From Acidimicrobiia bacterium (lineage in GTDB: Bacteria; Acidobacteriota; Vicinamibacteria; Vicinamibacterales; SCN-69-37), in the NCBI GenBank assembly GCA_016871335.1, contig VFZF01000004.1:1-64000 (forward strand): a stretch of 64,000 bases of DNA. The letters are read 5' to 3'. Positions 27,546-36,372 of the stretch are shown here, one piece after another (the first letter of the stretch is position 1; each line of letters begins with the position of its first letter). The translations under genes were made by a program, and so were the position numbers. Under the pieces are notes generated by a model. That model made no database searches and had not been told where the DNA came from. It saw nothing but the letters and a program-made list of their open reading frames with translations.

Positions 27546-28868
27546 CTAGAATCCCCGGCCGGTCTGAGCGCTCCAGCGGGGATTGACGACGTTGTTGTAG
27601 ATCGAGCCGAACTGGAAACTGAAGCCCACCAGAACGCGGTACCGGTAGCCCGTGGCCAGCCGCCGCTGGCGCAGCAACACCTCCTCGTCGCTGGCCGCGC
27701 CCGCTGGCAGGTAGAGCTGGTCGCGCACCTTCGAATACGAGCCCTCCACGTTGAGCGCGAACCCGCGGAACAGGCGAACGTCGGCATCAAGAAAAAAGTC
27801 GAGGTTGTACTTCGTCCTGTCGTGCAGGAAGGCGGAATAGGCCGCCGACGCCCGCCAGGTCCCCCACGGCTGACGCAGGGCCAGAATCGCGGCGAGGCGA
27901 TGGTCAACCAGGGTCTCTTCAGTCTTGCCGAACAGTGTCCGCTCGAAGTACTTCAGACGGGAGACGCCGGCCGAATACTGCACGACCATCGAGCGGCGCG
28001 TGGACTCCGCGTAGGGAAAGTAGTCCCACTCGAGTCCCACGGCGCCGCGCACCTCAAGTTCCTCGTTGGACTGGGTGCTCGACCGCGCCTCGGCGCGCAC
28101 CAGACCGGCCCAGTGTTCGCGGCCCAGGCTCTTGATGGCCGAGCCCGACGCGTTCCACGAGTCGGATGAACTCTCGACCTTGCGGCCGTCGCTCAGGGTG
28201 AATTCGCTGCGGTTGAAGTCGCCGGTGCCGTTGAACGAAAACTTCCAGCGCTCGGTGGTGCGGTTCGCCGAGACGTTCGCGCGCAATCGGTTGCTGTTCT
28301 GCCGGGTTTCCCCGTTCAACTCGGTGCTGGCGCCCAGTCTGAAAATCCACGAATCCCAGGGATCGCCGGCGGGCGTCGTCACCTTCGAGACCACGGCCAC
28401 GGCCGGTGGGGAATACTGGATCGAAAACCGCTCGCGCTGGGGTGTCTTCAGCAAAAACGGCGTCAGTCCCAGCCCGAAGGTCCGGGACACGCCCCGCCGC
28501 CGTTCGTCCTCGGTATCGGTGCCGCTGCTTGCGTACGTCAGCCGCTGCTGCAGATCCGAAAACCCGCGCAGACCGATGAAGTCGAACGTGTACTCACGTC
28601 CCCCGGATGCCGTGTTCTGCGTGCTGATCAGCACGTGGACATCCGCGTCGCTCTTGTCCCGGACGTAATTGACGAAGGCCACGTCCTGCCGGAGATTGTT
28701 GAAATCGCACTGCGCACAATCGAGGAAAACCCTGAGCACGTCGGGGATGCTCTTGTCGGCATCCGACTCCTGCGCCACGGCCGGTGCCGCCAGCAGCAGA
28801 ACCAGCACGCACCATGCCACCCACCTCACGCACCCGCTGCCCAACACGACCACTCGTTGCCTCCGCAC
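27546..28868 (-). CDS. Outer-membrane beta-barrel protein
   Basis: 440 residues: signal peptide (WCVLVLLLAAPAVAQE), a short periplasmic domain with two Cys (FLDCAQCDFN) and a Gly/Ser strand (LISTQNTASGG), then many alternating amphipathic strands ending in aromatic-rich strands (GYRYRVLVGFSFQFGS). This is the pattern of an outer-membrane barrel of about 16 strands; the terminal Phe is 440. The N-terminal region is a conserved acidobacterial type, but I cannot name the family. It sits 9 nt from the M29-like gene and 2 nt from the DUF885 gene, so it is probably co-expressed with the peptidases and may act as their peptide port or surface partner. Confidence 0.75.
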   Translation of the reverse strand: MRRQRVVVLGSGCVRWVAWCVLVLLLAAPAVAQESDADKSIPDVLRVFLDCAQCDFNNLRQDVAFVNYVRDKSDADVHVLISTQNTASGGREYTFDFIGLRGFSDLQQRLTYASSGTDTEDERRRGVSRTFGLGLTPFLLKTPQRERFSIQYSPPAVAVVSKVTTPAGDPWDSWIFRLGASTELNGETRQNSNRLRANVSANRTTERWKFSFNGTGDFNRSEFTLSDGRKVESSSDSWNASGSAIKSLGREHWAGLVRAEARSSTQSNEELEVRGAVGLEWDYFPYAESTRRSMVVQYSAGVSRLKYFERTLFGKTEETLVDHRLAAILALRQPWGTWRASAAYSAFLHDRTKYNLDFFLDADVRLFRGFALNVEGSYSKVRDQLYLPAGAASDEEVLLRQRRLATGYRYRVLVGFSFQFGSIYNNVVNPRWSAQTGRGF

Positions 28869-28877
28869 CTGGATAGA

Positions 28878-30041
28878 TTAGTCGAAGAGCCCAGCCACAT
28901 AGTCATTGGCCTCGATGATCGTCCGCCGCTCGCCGGCTGGCAGGCTCAACTCGAGGCGAGCCACGGACACCTGCGGCTGACAGGCCGGCACATACACGCG
29001 ATCAATGTGGACGACGGCGTCGGGGGAAGAGAACGCGCCGGGACCGACCTGGCCGCCGAAATGATCGCTGCGGCCGAAGGCGATGTGCAGGCCGAGCTTT
29101 TCGTCGAGCAGGATTTCGCCGATCGGCTCGACGCCGAACGCGGCAAGTACGCCCAGGCCCAGTTCGGCGATGTTGCCGTAGGCGGGTTCGCGCCGGAGGT
29201 GCTCCGCTTGGGCGGCGGCCCGCGGCCCACCCGGAAGCACACCCACAGCACGGTTCGCTTCGATCGCATAGCGCACCACCTCGCCATGACACTCAACGGG
29301 AAGCACGCCGGCGGTTCGGCTGGGGTCGCCCGGACGCTCCCCCTCATACGGCACGATGTACGCCTCACCCGAGGGCAGGTTGCCGGCCGTGCCCGGCTCG
29401 GGCAACAGACCACCAGACGCGTGTCCCGAGCGATGCCGCAAGTCGACATGAAGGAACGCCTCGCCGTCCGGTGTGTTGAACAGCAGGTCGGCGCCTTCGG
29501 CGGCCGACAACATCGCCGCCAGCGCCACGACACGCCGGTTGATCTCCGTGTAGTCGAGCCGCAGCGCGGGGATCATCTCCGCGCGAAACCCGGGCATCGT
29601 GGCCGCACGGATGGCGAACGTGCGAGCGGCGACCTTGAGCGGTGCCGTCGCCGAGAACTGGGTCGGCGCAAGCAGGATCGAATGACGCGCGAAGACCTCC
29701 GTCCATGGCACCGTCGGCACACCGGCCAGCGCTTCGGCCGTATCTGGCAGCGCGTCGCTGTCGTGAATCCACACGCCGGCGGCCGGCAGCTCTCCATTGT
29801 TGGTGTGCGCGTTGCGGTACAGCAGCAGCCGCGTCAGGAGTCCGATCTCGGCATGCTGCTCCGCCAGACGCGCCGCCCATTCGGCCGCCATCAGGCGACG
29901 CGCACGCCACACCGGATGGTCCGGCGCGACGGCATCGGGCAGGTCGACCAGGATCCCGATGCCGGTGTCGTCCGGCTGGGGCACAAACACCCGGCGGACG
30001 AGGGCGACGAGATCTGCCGAAGCGAAAGCTTCGGCCCCCAT
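28878..30041 (-). CDS. M29-like (aminopeptidase T-like) metallopeptidase
   Basis: 387 residues. The C-terminal half shows the aminopeptidase T plan: GNLPSGEAYIVPYEGE (Glu ligand region), a later YGNIAELGLG segment with Glu, and LGLHIAFGRSDHFGG with His/Asp. M29 enzymes are bimetal exopeptidases that trim N-terminal residues. No signal peptide is visible, so it should be cytoplasmic unless carried with another protein. ATG 30041 directly follows the TldD stop (TAGATG). The similarity is distant, so the exact specificity is open. Confidence 0.72.
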   Translation of the reverse strand: MGAEAFASADLVALVRRVFVPQPDDTGIGILVDLPDAVAPDHPVWRARRLMAAEWAARLAEQHAEIGLLTRLLLYRNAHTNNGELPAAGVWIHDSDALPDTAEALAGVPTVPWTEVFARHSILLAPTQFSATAPLKVAARTFAIRAATMPGFRAEMIPALRLDYTEINRRVVALAAMLSAAEGADLLFNTPDGEAFLHVDLRHRSGHASGGLLPEPGTAGNLPSGEAYIVPYEGERPGDPSRTAGVLPVECHGEVVRYAIEANRAVGVLPGGPRAAAQAEHLRREPAYGNIAELGLGVLAAFGVEPIGEILLDEKLGLHIAFGRSDHFGGQVGPGAFSSPDAVVHIDRVYVPACQPQVSVARLELSLPAGERRTIIEANDYVAGLFD

Positions 30042-31727
30042 CTATTGGAACGCAGCGCCGACCATGATGCGCCGGACGCGCAACCAGGGCGACCCGTGTG
30101 ACACGGCCTGGCCCTGCGTGGGCTGGCCCTTGGCGTCACCACCCACGCCAAACTGCTGCCACGACGCTTCGCCGGACACGGCATCGAGGTTCGCGAAGAA
30201 GTCCGTCGTGATGGCGTTGTAGGTCACGTTGGTGACCGCGCGGGTCTTCTTCCCGTTCTTGATTTCCCAGAACGCCTGTCCGCCGAACTGACCGTTGTAC
30301 CGCTGCTGGTCGATCGAGAAGCTGCCCGATCCGTCGATGAGCACGCCATCTTTCGTGTCGGCGATCATCTCTTCAGGCGTCGGCGAACCGGCCGGCCCCG
30401 GATCGATATGCACGTTCGGCATGCGGAGGAACGGGTAGTCGCGCCACGAACTTGCCTGCGTGCACCCGCGGCTTTCCTTGTCGCCGATGTAGTGCGCCGT
30501 CTCGCGGTTGCTCGACACCCCCACCAGAATGCCGTCGCGAATCATCGGGAACACCGACGTCTTCACCCCGTCATCGTCGTACCCGACCGTTGCCCGGCCT
30601 CCCGGCTTGACCTTGTCTCCAGTGACGTTGAGCAGGCGCGACCCGTACTTCAGCTTGCCGATGTCCGGCACCTTCACAAAGCTCGTGCCGGCATAGTTGG
30701 CTTCGTAGCCGACGATGCGGTCGAGTTCGGTGGCGTGGGCGATGATTTCGTGGATCGTCAACGCCATGTGGGATGGGGTGAGGATGAGATCACGGGTCCC
30801 CGGCGTGATCGGCGTTGCGGCGGCGAGTTCGTGCGCTTCCTCCACCAGCTGGTCGACGCTGCTGCGCATCCGCTGTGCTTCCACCAGTTCCCACCCCCCC
30901 ATGCCGCCGGGAATGCCGAGCGCCCGGGTGGCCGTGGCGTCGCCGCGCCGGCTCGTCACGGAGAAGTTGCCCGTCGTGCTCAGCAGATCCTGCTCGATGT
31001 AGGACCCTTCGGACGTGGCGAGGTACTTCCACTCGGTGTTGAACGTCGCCGACGCGTTTGCGGCCACCACCCCGCTGCTCTTCATCGCGAGGTCCACAAC
31101 CGACTGCAGGGCCGACTGCTTGTCGGTCTGCGACATCGTCAGCGGGTCCATGGCCGTCTCGGTGCGCCAGTACACCTGATAGGCCGGCACCGGCGCGAGA
31201 CGCACGTCGAACTTCTTGGCGATCGCGGAGGCCCGCGCCACTTCAATGGCCAGTCGCGCGATGCGCCGGATTTCGTCCTCTGTAACGATCGGGCTGCTCG
31301 CAAATCCCCACACGCCGCCGTGGATGACGCGCACGCCAAACCCTGCGGCTCGCGGAGTCCCATCCGGATCGTTGGGCGGCCCGGCCTGACCACCGCCGCC
31401 CCGCCCACCGAACCCACCACCGCCGCCCCGGCCGCCGCCCCCGCCGGGCCCACCCGGGCCACCGCGACCGCCTCCGCGGCCGCCGCCGGGCGTTCCGGCC
31501 GTGGCGGTGACACCCGGCATCGCCAGCGTGCGCGTGAAGCGGATGTCGTAGTACGAGCACCCCGCCTTGCGGCACTCATCCAGCGCAATGTCCGACAGCC
31601 CCTTGAAGCGGGACTGCATCGCCCGGCCGGGCGACTGCGCCAGCAAATCGCCGATGAGATCGCTCGAAGCGAGCACGAGGCCGGAGGCCGCAGCCACCTT
31701 GATGAAGTCGCGTCGTGAAGTAGCCAC
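30042..31727 (-). CDS. tldD: Tat-exported TldD-type metalloprotease subunit
   Basis: 561 residues. TldD with TldE forms a heterodimeric zinc protease that cuts unfolded peptides and, in some bacteria, modifies peptide antibiotics. The HExxxH motif is HEIIAHATE near residue 326. The start is a twin-arginine signal (TSRRDFIKVAAASG), unusual because TldD is normally cytoplasmic, and a glycine/arginine-rich insert of about 40 residues (about 31375-31500, GGGRGGGRGG-type) interrupts the N-terminal domain. The usual Cys ligand near the C-terminus is not evident: RMPNVHIDPG replaces RMTNTY-like sequence. GTG 31727 has AAGGAG at normal distance. It is 22 nt after tldE. Confidence 0.86.
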   Translation of the reverse strand: MATSRRDFIKVAAASGLVLASSDLIGDLLAQSPGRAMQSRFKGLSDIALDECRKAGCSYYDIRFTRTLAMPGVTATAGTPGGGRGGGRGGPGGPGGGGGRGGGGGFGGRGGGGQAGPPNDPDGTPRAAGFGVRVIHGGVWGFASSPIVTEDEIRRIARLAIEVARASAIAKKFDVRLAPVPAYQVYWRTETAMDPLTMSQTDKQSALQSVVDLAMKSSGVVAANASATFNTEWKYLATSEGSYIEQDLLSTTGNFSVTSRRGDATATRALGIPGGMGGWELVEAQRMRSSVDQLVEEAHELAAATPITPGTRDLILTPSHMALTIHEIIAHATELDRIVGYEANYAGTSFVKVPDIGKLKYGSRLLNVTGDKVKPGGRATVGYDDDGVKTSVFPMIRDGILVGVSSNRETAHYIGDKESRGCTQASSWRDYPFLRMPNVHIDPGPAGSPTPEEMIADTKDGVLIDGSGSFSIDQQRYNGQFGGQAFWEIKNGKKTRAVTNVTYNAITTDFFANLDAVSGEASWQQFGVGGDAKGQPTQGQAVSHGSPWLRVRRIMVGAAFQ

Positions 31728-31749
31728 ATGTCTCTCCTTTTCCTGTGCC

Positions 31750-33051
31750 TTACACCGCGGGCGAAAGGGACGTCATGTAGAAGTCTTCCATCCGCACCGG
31801 GGGGACCAGCGCGGATCCACTGCCGTCGTACGACTCGCCCAGATGCATGGGCACCGGTTTCCCGACGAGCGAGATGTTGTTGTAGCCGACCAGCGGCGAC
31901 ATGTTCCAGCGGAAGTTCTGCACCGGCATCGTGATCTCGCCGTTTTCGATCAGGAACAGGCCGTCACGCGTCATGCCCGTATTGAGCAGAATCGAGTTGT
32001 CGACGTTGCGGATGTACCAGAGGAAGGTGACGAGCAGGCCGCGGCGCGTCTGCTTGATCATGTCCGCCAGTTCGAGGTTGGTGCCGTCCATCACCAGGCT
32101 CATGTTCAGATTCGCCGGCGGCGCATCCGGACCACCGGCCTGATTGCGCAACACGCCCTTCTCGAGCCAGGTCACCGGCTGCGCCGGCGTGTTGTTCTGC
32201 AGCATCGTCGTCTGCCGCAGGGTCTGGTTGCCGATGTCGCTGCGCAACGTGACGAGGTCGCTGAAGATCTTGTCGCCCGGCTTCTTGTCCTTCATGAACG
32301 CCAGGTTGCTGCCGGCGTTGAACACACCGGTGACCAGCGACAGGAACCGCGCATGCGCACGCGGCTCAAGAATGACGGTGTAGCGTCCCGGCTCAAGCGC
32401 CTTGGCGTTGCGGCTGCGCAGCGCCTTCTGCGACGCCACTTCGGTCAACGCGACGGGGTCGATCACACTGGGGTCCTTGATGCCCGTGGTGCCCGCCCAA
32501 CCCGACCCGCTGCCATCCGGCATGCGGCACGTCAGGGTGAATGCCGTCTCGGCGTAGCGGTAATACGCAAACAGGCCCTTGGTGTTGGCGGTGCAGGTGG
32601 TCTGGTCGGTCTTCGGAATGTACCCGGACCCGAGCACGCCATGTTTCTCCGAGACGTCCACGCTGGCCTTCACCATCATGGCGCGTTCACGTGGTCCGAA
32701 GTTGACGCCGCTGGGCAGCGCTGCGTCCATGGGGATGTACTCCTGTGCGCCGAGCCACTCGCCGAGCGACGGATTCTCCGCAGCGCGCTTCGCGTCCGCG
32801 ATGGCCTCGGTCACCGCTTCCTTCAGGCCGGCGTCGCTGAAGTCGCGCGTGGTCGAGCCGCCCTGCCGGTTGCCGGCTCGTACGGTGATCGACAGCTGGC
32901 GATCGTACTGAATCAGGTTGGTGGTGATCGTCGAATTGGCCCACCGGGTGCCCGATCGTTCAGAGCCCGAGAGGTCGACCTCCACCTCGTGGCCGGTCGC
33001 CATATTGAAGATCGTGTCGGTGATCGCCTTGACGGCGTCGCGTGAATACAT
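31750..33051 (-). CDS. tldE: TldE/PmbA-family protein
   Basis: 433 residues from ATG 33051. Typical TldE/PmbA structure: an N-terminal domain rich in short strands (EVEVDLSGSERSGTRWANS), a central TRDFSDAGLKEAV segment, and a C-terminal domain with YTVILEPRAHARFLS and FLIENGEITMPVQNFRWN. PmbA lacks the zinc motif and supports TldD. No signal peptide is visible, while its partner TldD is Tat-targeted, so the pair would have to be co-exported or be in different compartments. First gene of the five-gene run; the gap to plsC-like 33152 is 100 nt and divergent. Confidence 0.88.
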   Translation of the reverse strand: MYSRDAVKAITDTIFNMATGHEVEVDLSGSERSGTRWANSTITTNLIQYDRQLSITVRAGNRQGGSTTRDFSDAGLKEAVTEAIADAKRAAENPSLGEWLGAQEYIPMDAALPSGVNFGPRERAMMVKASVDVSEKHGVLGSGYIPKTDQTTCTANTKGLFAYYRYAETAFTLTCRMPDGSGSGWAGTTGIKDPSVIDPVALTEVASQKALRSRNAKALEPGRYTVILEPRAHARFLSLVTGVFNAGSNLAFMKDKKPGDKIFSDLVTLRSDIGNQTLRQTTMLQNNTPAQPVTWLEKGVLRNQAGGPDAPPANLNMSLVMDGTNLELADMIKQTRRGLLVTFLWYIRNVDNSILLNTGMTRDGLFLIENGEITMPVQNFRWNMSPLVGYNNISLVGKPVPMHLGESYDGSGSALVPPVRMEDFYMTSLSPAV

Positions 33052-33151
33052 GGTGCGAAGCGTAGGAGTGCACGCCGCTCGTGTCAAGCTCCCGCGGAAC
33101 GAAACGGACTGCGATTGCGCGTCGTAGCAGGCGCGATTACGATCACACGGC

Positions 33152-33865
33152 ATGGCCTTTCCGCGCTGGACACGCTCCCCGGTGTCGCGCCTCGTGCGGC
33201 GAATCACGCTGCCAGCGCTGGTGCTGCCGTGTACGCGCCTGTTCATGCAGTTGGAGGTGCGCGGGCTCGACCACGTCACGGCGGTGCGCCGGCCGGTCCT
33301 GTATGCGGCCAACCACCAGAGCCACATGGACACGCCGGCGATCTACGCGGCGTTACCCTCAGACCTGCGCTACCGGATTGCACCGGCCATGGCCAAGGAA
33401 TTCTTCGCGCCTCACTTCGGACTCGCGCCGGGGTCCCTCCGCGAACGCGTGACCAGCGGACTCGCATTTCACATGGCGTGTCAGTGCTTCAACGCCTTTC
33501 CGCTCCCGCAGCGCGAATCCCCGCGCGCGGCCTTCCGCTACATGCGGGAGCTGGTGGATGAAGGCCACGACATCCTCATCTACCCGGAGGGACAACGCAC
33601 CGACGACGGCAGCATGGTGCCGTTCAAACGGGGCGTCGGTACGCTGGCGATTCATCTCGACCTCCCGATTGTGCCGATCCGGCTCGAGGGCCTGGAGTGG
33701 GTCTATCCCAAGAAGGTCCCGTTCCCGGTGCGCGGTCCGGTCCGGGTCACGTTCGGCCCGGCCATTCACCCGGGTGGGGATGACGCGGCCACCGTGACGA
33801 CGAAGGTGGAAACGGCGATCCATGGCATGGGATCGGCGGCACCGCCCAGATTCCGGCGACCGTAA
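33152..33865 (+). CDS. Lysophospholipid acyltransferase (PlsC-like)
   Basis: 237 residues of the PlsC/LPLAT family, which transfer acyl groups onto lysophosphatidic acid or related lipids at the inner membrane. The HX4D catalytic motif is NHQSHMD (His55, Asp60) and the substrate motif is YPEGQRTDDGSMVPFKRGVG. The N-terminal hydrophobic helix LPALVLPCTRLFM likely anchors it. TACGAT lies 8 nt before the ATG. It stands alone between the divergent tldE and the convergent pseudouridine synthase. The true acyl acceptor is unknown. Confidence 0.88.
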   Translation: MAFPRWTRSPVSRLVRRITLPALVLPCTRLFMQLEVRGLDHVTAVRRPVLYAANHQSHMDTPAIYAALPSDLRYRIAPAMAKEFFAPHFGLAPGSLRERVTSGLAFHMACQCFNAFPLPQRESPRAAFRYMRELVDEGHDILIYPEGQRTDDGSMVPFKRGVGTLAIHLDLPIVPIRLEGLEWVYPKKVPFPVRGPVRVTFGPAIHPGGDDAATVTTKVETAIHGMGSAAPPRFRRP

Positions 33866-33899
33866 CGGCAGGACACTCCCGGCGGGCCTCGGCCGCAGC

Positions 33900-34664
33900 T
33901 CACAGCAGCAGTGACAGGAACCCGGCGTGCGGCGGCACGTCGAACGCGAACGCCTGCTCGCGCCACGTCCAGGCCAGCCGGCGCGCGTGCAGGGCGTGAC
34001 ACGTCACGCGAAGCGCCACCACATCCTCCGGCGTTAACGCGCCGACGACAAACCGCAGGTAGCGCTGTTCATCCTCGCCGTACAACTTGTCGCCCACGAT
34101 CGGATGTCCCGCATGCGCGAGGTGGATGCGAATCTGATGTTTGCGCCCCGTCCGCGGGGTGACCTCGAGCAACGACAGTGCCTGGCCGTCACGCGCCCAG
34201 CGCTGGAGCACACGCGCCCGGGTCTCCGCCTCGGCACCGTCGGCGCGGACCCGGGCTTTAATCGCGACCGGACTCTCATCGTCGTTGCCAAGTGCGCCGA
34301 TCATGACGAGTTCGTCGGGTCCCACGTGCCCATCCACGACCGCCCAGTACGTCTTCTGGACGGCGTTCCCGCTGAACAGGCGACCGAGTTCGCCGGCGAC
34401 GGCGACGCACTTGGCAATCACCACGAGACCACTGGTTTCCCGGTCAAGCCGGTTGACGAGCCGGCCATCGCCATGGCCCAGGTGGAGCCGGACCCGGCCA
34501 ATCAGGCTCGACATTTCCCCGTTTTTTGTCGGATGGCAGACCAGGCCGGCCGGCTTGTCCACCACCAGCAGGTCGTCATCCTCGTGCACCACAGCGAACA
34601 GGTCGGACACCTCGTCACTGTACCCGCTCGATACGCTGGGGCAGTAGTGTCTGACTCCGTGCAT
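33900..34664 (-). CDS. RluA-family RNA pseudouridine synthase
   Basis: 254 residues with no S4 domain. The catalytic motif is RLVNRLDRETSGLVVIAK, with active Asp74, followed by QKTYWAVVDG and the RLTG-type GRKHQIRIHLAHAGHPIVGDKLYG. The family isomerises uridines in rRNA or tRNA; the target cannot be read from sequence. The ATG at 34664 gives the first conserved segment (FAVVHEDDDLLVVDKPAGLV) near residue 23. It is convergent with plsC-like and divergent from the interrupted gene at 34692, whose start is 28 nt away. Confidence 0.9.
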   Translation of the reverse strand: MHGVRHYCPSVSSGYSDEVSDLFAVVHEDDDLLVVDKPAGLVCHPTKNGEMSSLIGRVRLHLGHGDGRLVNRLDRETSGLVVIAKCVAVAGELGRLFSGNAVQKTYWAVVDGHVGPDELVMIGALGNDDESPVAIKARVRADGAEAETRARVLQRWARDGQALSLLEVTPRTGRKHQIRIHLAHAGHPIVGDKLYGEDEQRYLRFVVGALTPEDVVALRVTCHALHARRLAWTWREQAFAFDVPPHAGFLSLLL

Positions 34665-34691
34665 CGGGTTTCCGTATGATGGCAGCCACGC

Positions 34692-35907
34692 ATGGCGACT
34701 CCCCGTCCCTCCTCCCCCGGCCCCACGCCCAGCACCGTGACCCTTCCTAAGTACTGGCTCCTGGCCATGGCGGCACTCGTGACCCTGCCCTGGCTGGTGG
34801 TGGCGTGGTTGTACTTCGGCGCGCCAGAGCCCGAGACCGATTCCCCATTCGCCGACGCTCCGCCGACCGAAGCCCGGCTCGGGAACGGACCGTGGGGACA
34901 TCTGACCGCGACCCCGATCGTCATCTCGCCGCAGCTCGAGTACGTGCCGGCCGAGTGGGGTCGCAATGCACCTGCGGAATGGGTGTTTCCGAATGCGACC
35001 GCTGAGGTCGTGACCGCGTTTCTCGCGTCCTCCGGGTTCTCGCCGGAGCAGATGGCCCAACTCGGCCCGTACACGCGGCGTGAGGCGCAAATCGCCGGCG
35101 TGGTCATCACGCCACCCTCTGCGCTTGTGCGGGCACTGACGCCGGACGTGCACGCACGGTTGTACACTCAGCTGTCGCGATCGACGCTGAACTTTGATCA
35201 GGCGCAGTCCTTCCGGTTCAAGGGCAGGACGCCGGCCGATTGGTTCACCGGCACGATGATGTCGGCGGAGACGCGCCGGCTCGTCGAGCCGCTCGCAGAT
35301 CTCGTCCCCACTGGAACGGCAGTATCTGGCGAAGGCACTGCTGCGCAATTCAACGGTCATGGCCCGACTCTGGATCGAGTCGCCGGAGGAAGTCGCCGGA
35401 CTCGTCAACTACTGGGGCATGGGTGGCCGCCGGACTGACATCCGCCCGCTGCTGGAGTCGCTCTCTGACGCGTCCGACAACCGCACGATCGACATCGTGC
35501 ACCTCCTGCCGGCGTTTGCGCGCGACCACCTCTATCGGTTCCCGAAGATCAAGACGATGGACCTGACGCGGCCGCTGCTGGCGAACTGCCTGTGGAGTGC
35601 CCTGAACTTCTTCGAGGAGGATCCGGACGATCGCTATCTGGACGTCACCTACGCACTCAATGCCCTCAGGACCAACTACTACGTGGTCGAACACGGCTTT
35701 CAGTTGGGCGACATCGTCGCCCTGGTCGACAACGAAGGCGACCTGTTTCATGTGGCGGTATATCTGGCTGACGGCCAGCTCTTCACCAAGAACGGCACGT
35801 CTCAGGTGTCCCCGTGGACGATCATGTCCACTCAGGAACTGAAGGATTTCTATCACCGACGGGCGGAGAACCCGCGGGTGATCTACCACCGGTTGAATGC
35901 GTACTAG
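34692..35907 (+). pseudogene. Membrane-anchored protein with a one-base frameshift
   Basis: The frame from 34692 encodes a single N-terminal transmembrane helix (KYWLLAMAALVTLPWLVVAWLYF) and a soluble region to SAETRRLVEPLADLVP. It then runs into nonsense, while the next frame picks up with LERQYLAKALLRNSTVMARLWIESPEEVAG and continues to a clean end at 35907 (YVVEHGFQLGDIVALVDNEGDLFHVAVYLADGQLF). The join is at the CCCC run near 35306-35309, so one extra C explains it. I do not recognise the family, but both parts read as one protein. Sequencing error or a real mutation. Confidence 0.7.
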
Positions 35908-35931
35908 TAAACTTGTCGCTGTGGAGGCAGT

Positions 35932-36372
35932 GTGATCAAGGTCCTGATTGTGGACGACGAACCTCGTGTGTGCGAGTTGATGCGTCGCCAGCTTGAAGAT
36001 TTCGGGCACGAGCTCTATGGCGCCGAGGACGCTCAGGCCGCGCTGGACGCCATGGTGCGGGTGCCGTGTGACGCCATCTTCTGTGACATCCAGATGCCTG
36101 GCCGTGACGGCCTCTGGCTGACCGCTGAACTCCGCAGGTTGTATCCGATGTCCGCTGTCGTGCTGGCCACGGGCGTGAGCTCGGTGCCGCCGCACGTCAG
36201 CATGTAGGCCGGCGTCCTCGCGTACCTGGTGAAGCCCTTCACCCGTCAGGCGCTGCTGGCCTCCCTGGAAACCGCCGTCAAATGGGTGGAAGACACACGG
36301 GAGCACGGCCCGAAGGCCGAGGACCAGGGGAACAACGTCACCGACTGGTTCGATGAATTGAAGGACCTTTAG
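35932..36372 (+). pseudogene. Single-domain response regulator interrupted by an amber codon
   Basis: GTG 35932 has GGAGG 4 nt upstream. A CheY-like receiver follows: VDDEPRVCELM (acidic pair), CDIQMPGRDGLW with the phospho-acceptor Asp, and an LATG strand. At 36205 the codon is TAG where the reading continues AGVLAYLVKPFTRQALL, including the conserved Lys, to a natural stop at 36370-36372. CAG to TAG is a one-base change. Truncation removes helix 4, beta 5 and helix 5, so the product should not fold normally. Its stop overlaps that of the convergent fhs gene. Confidence 0.82.
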
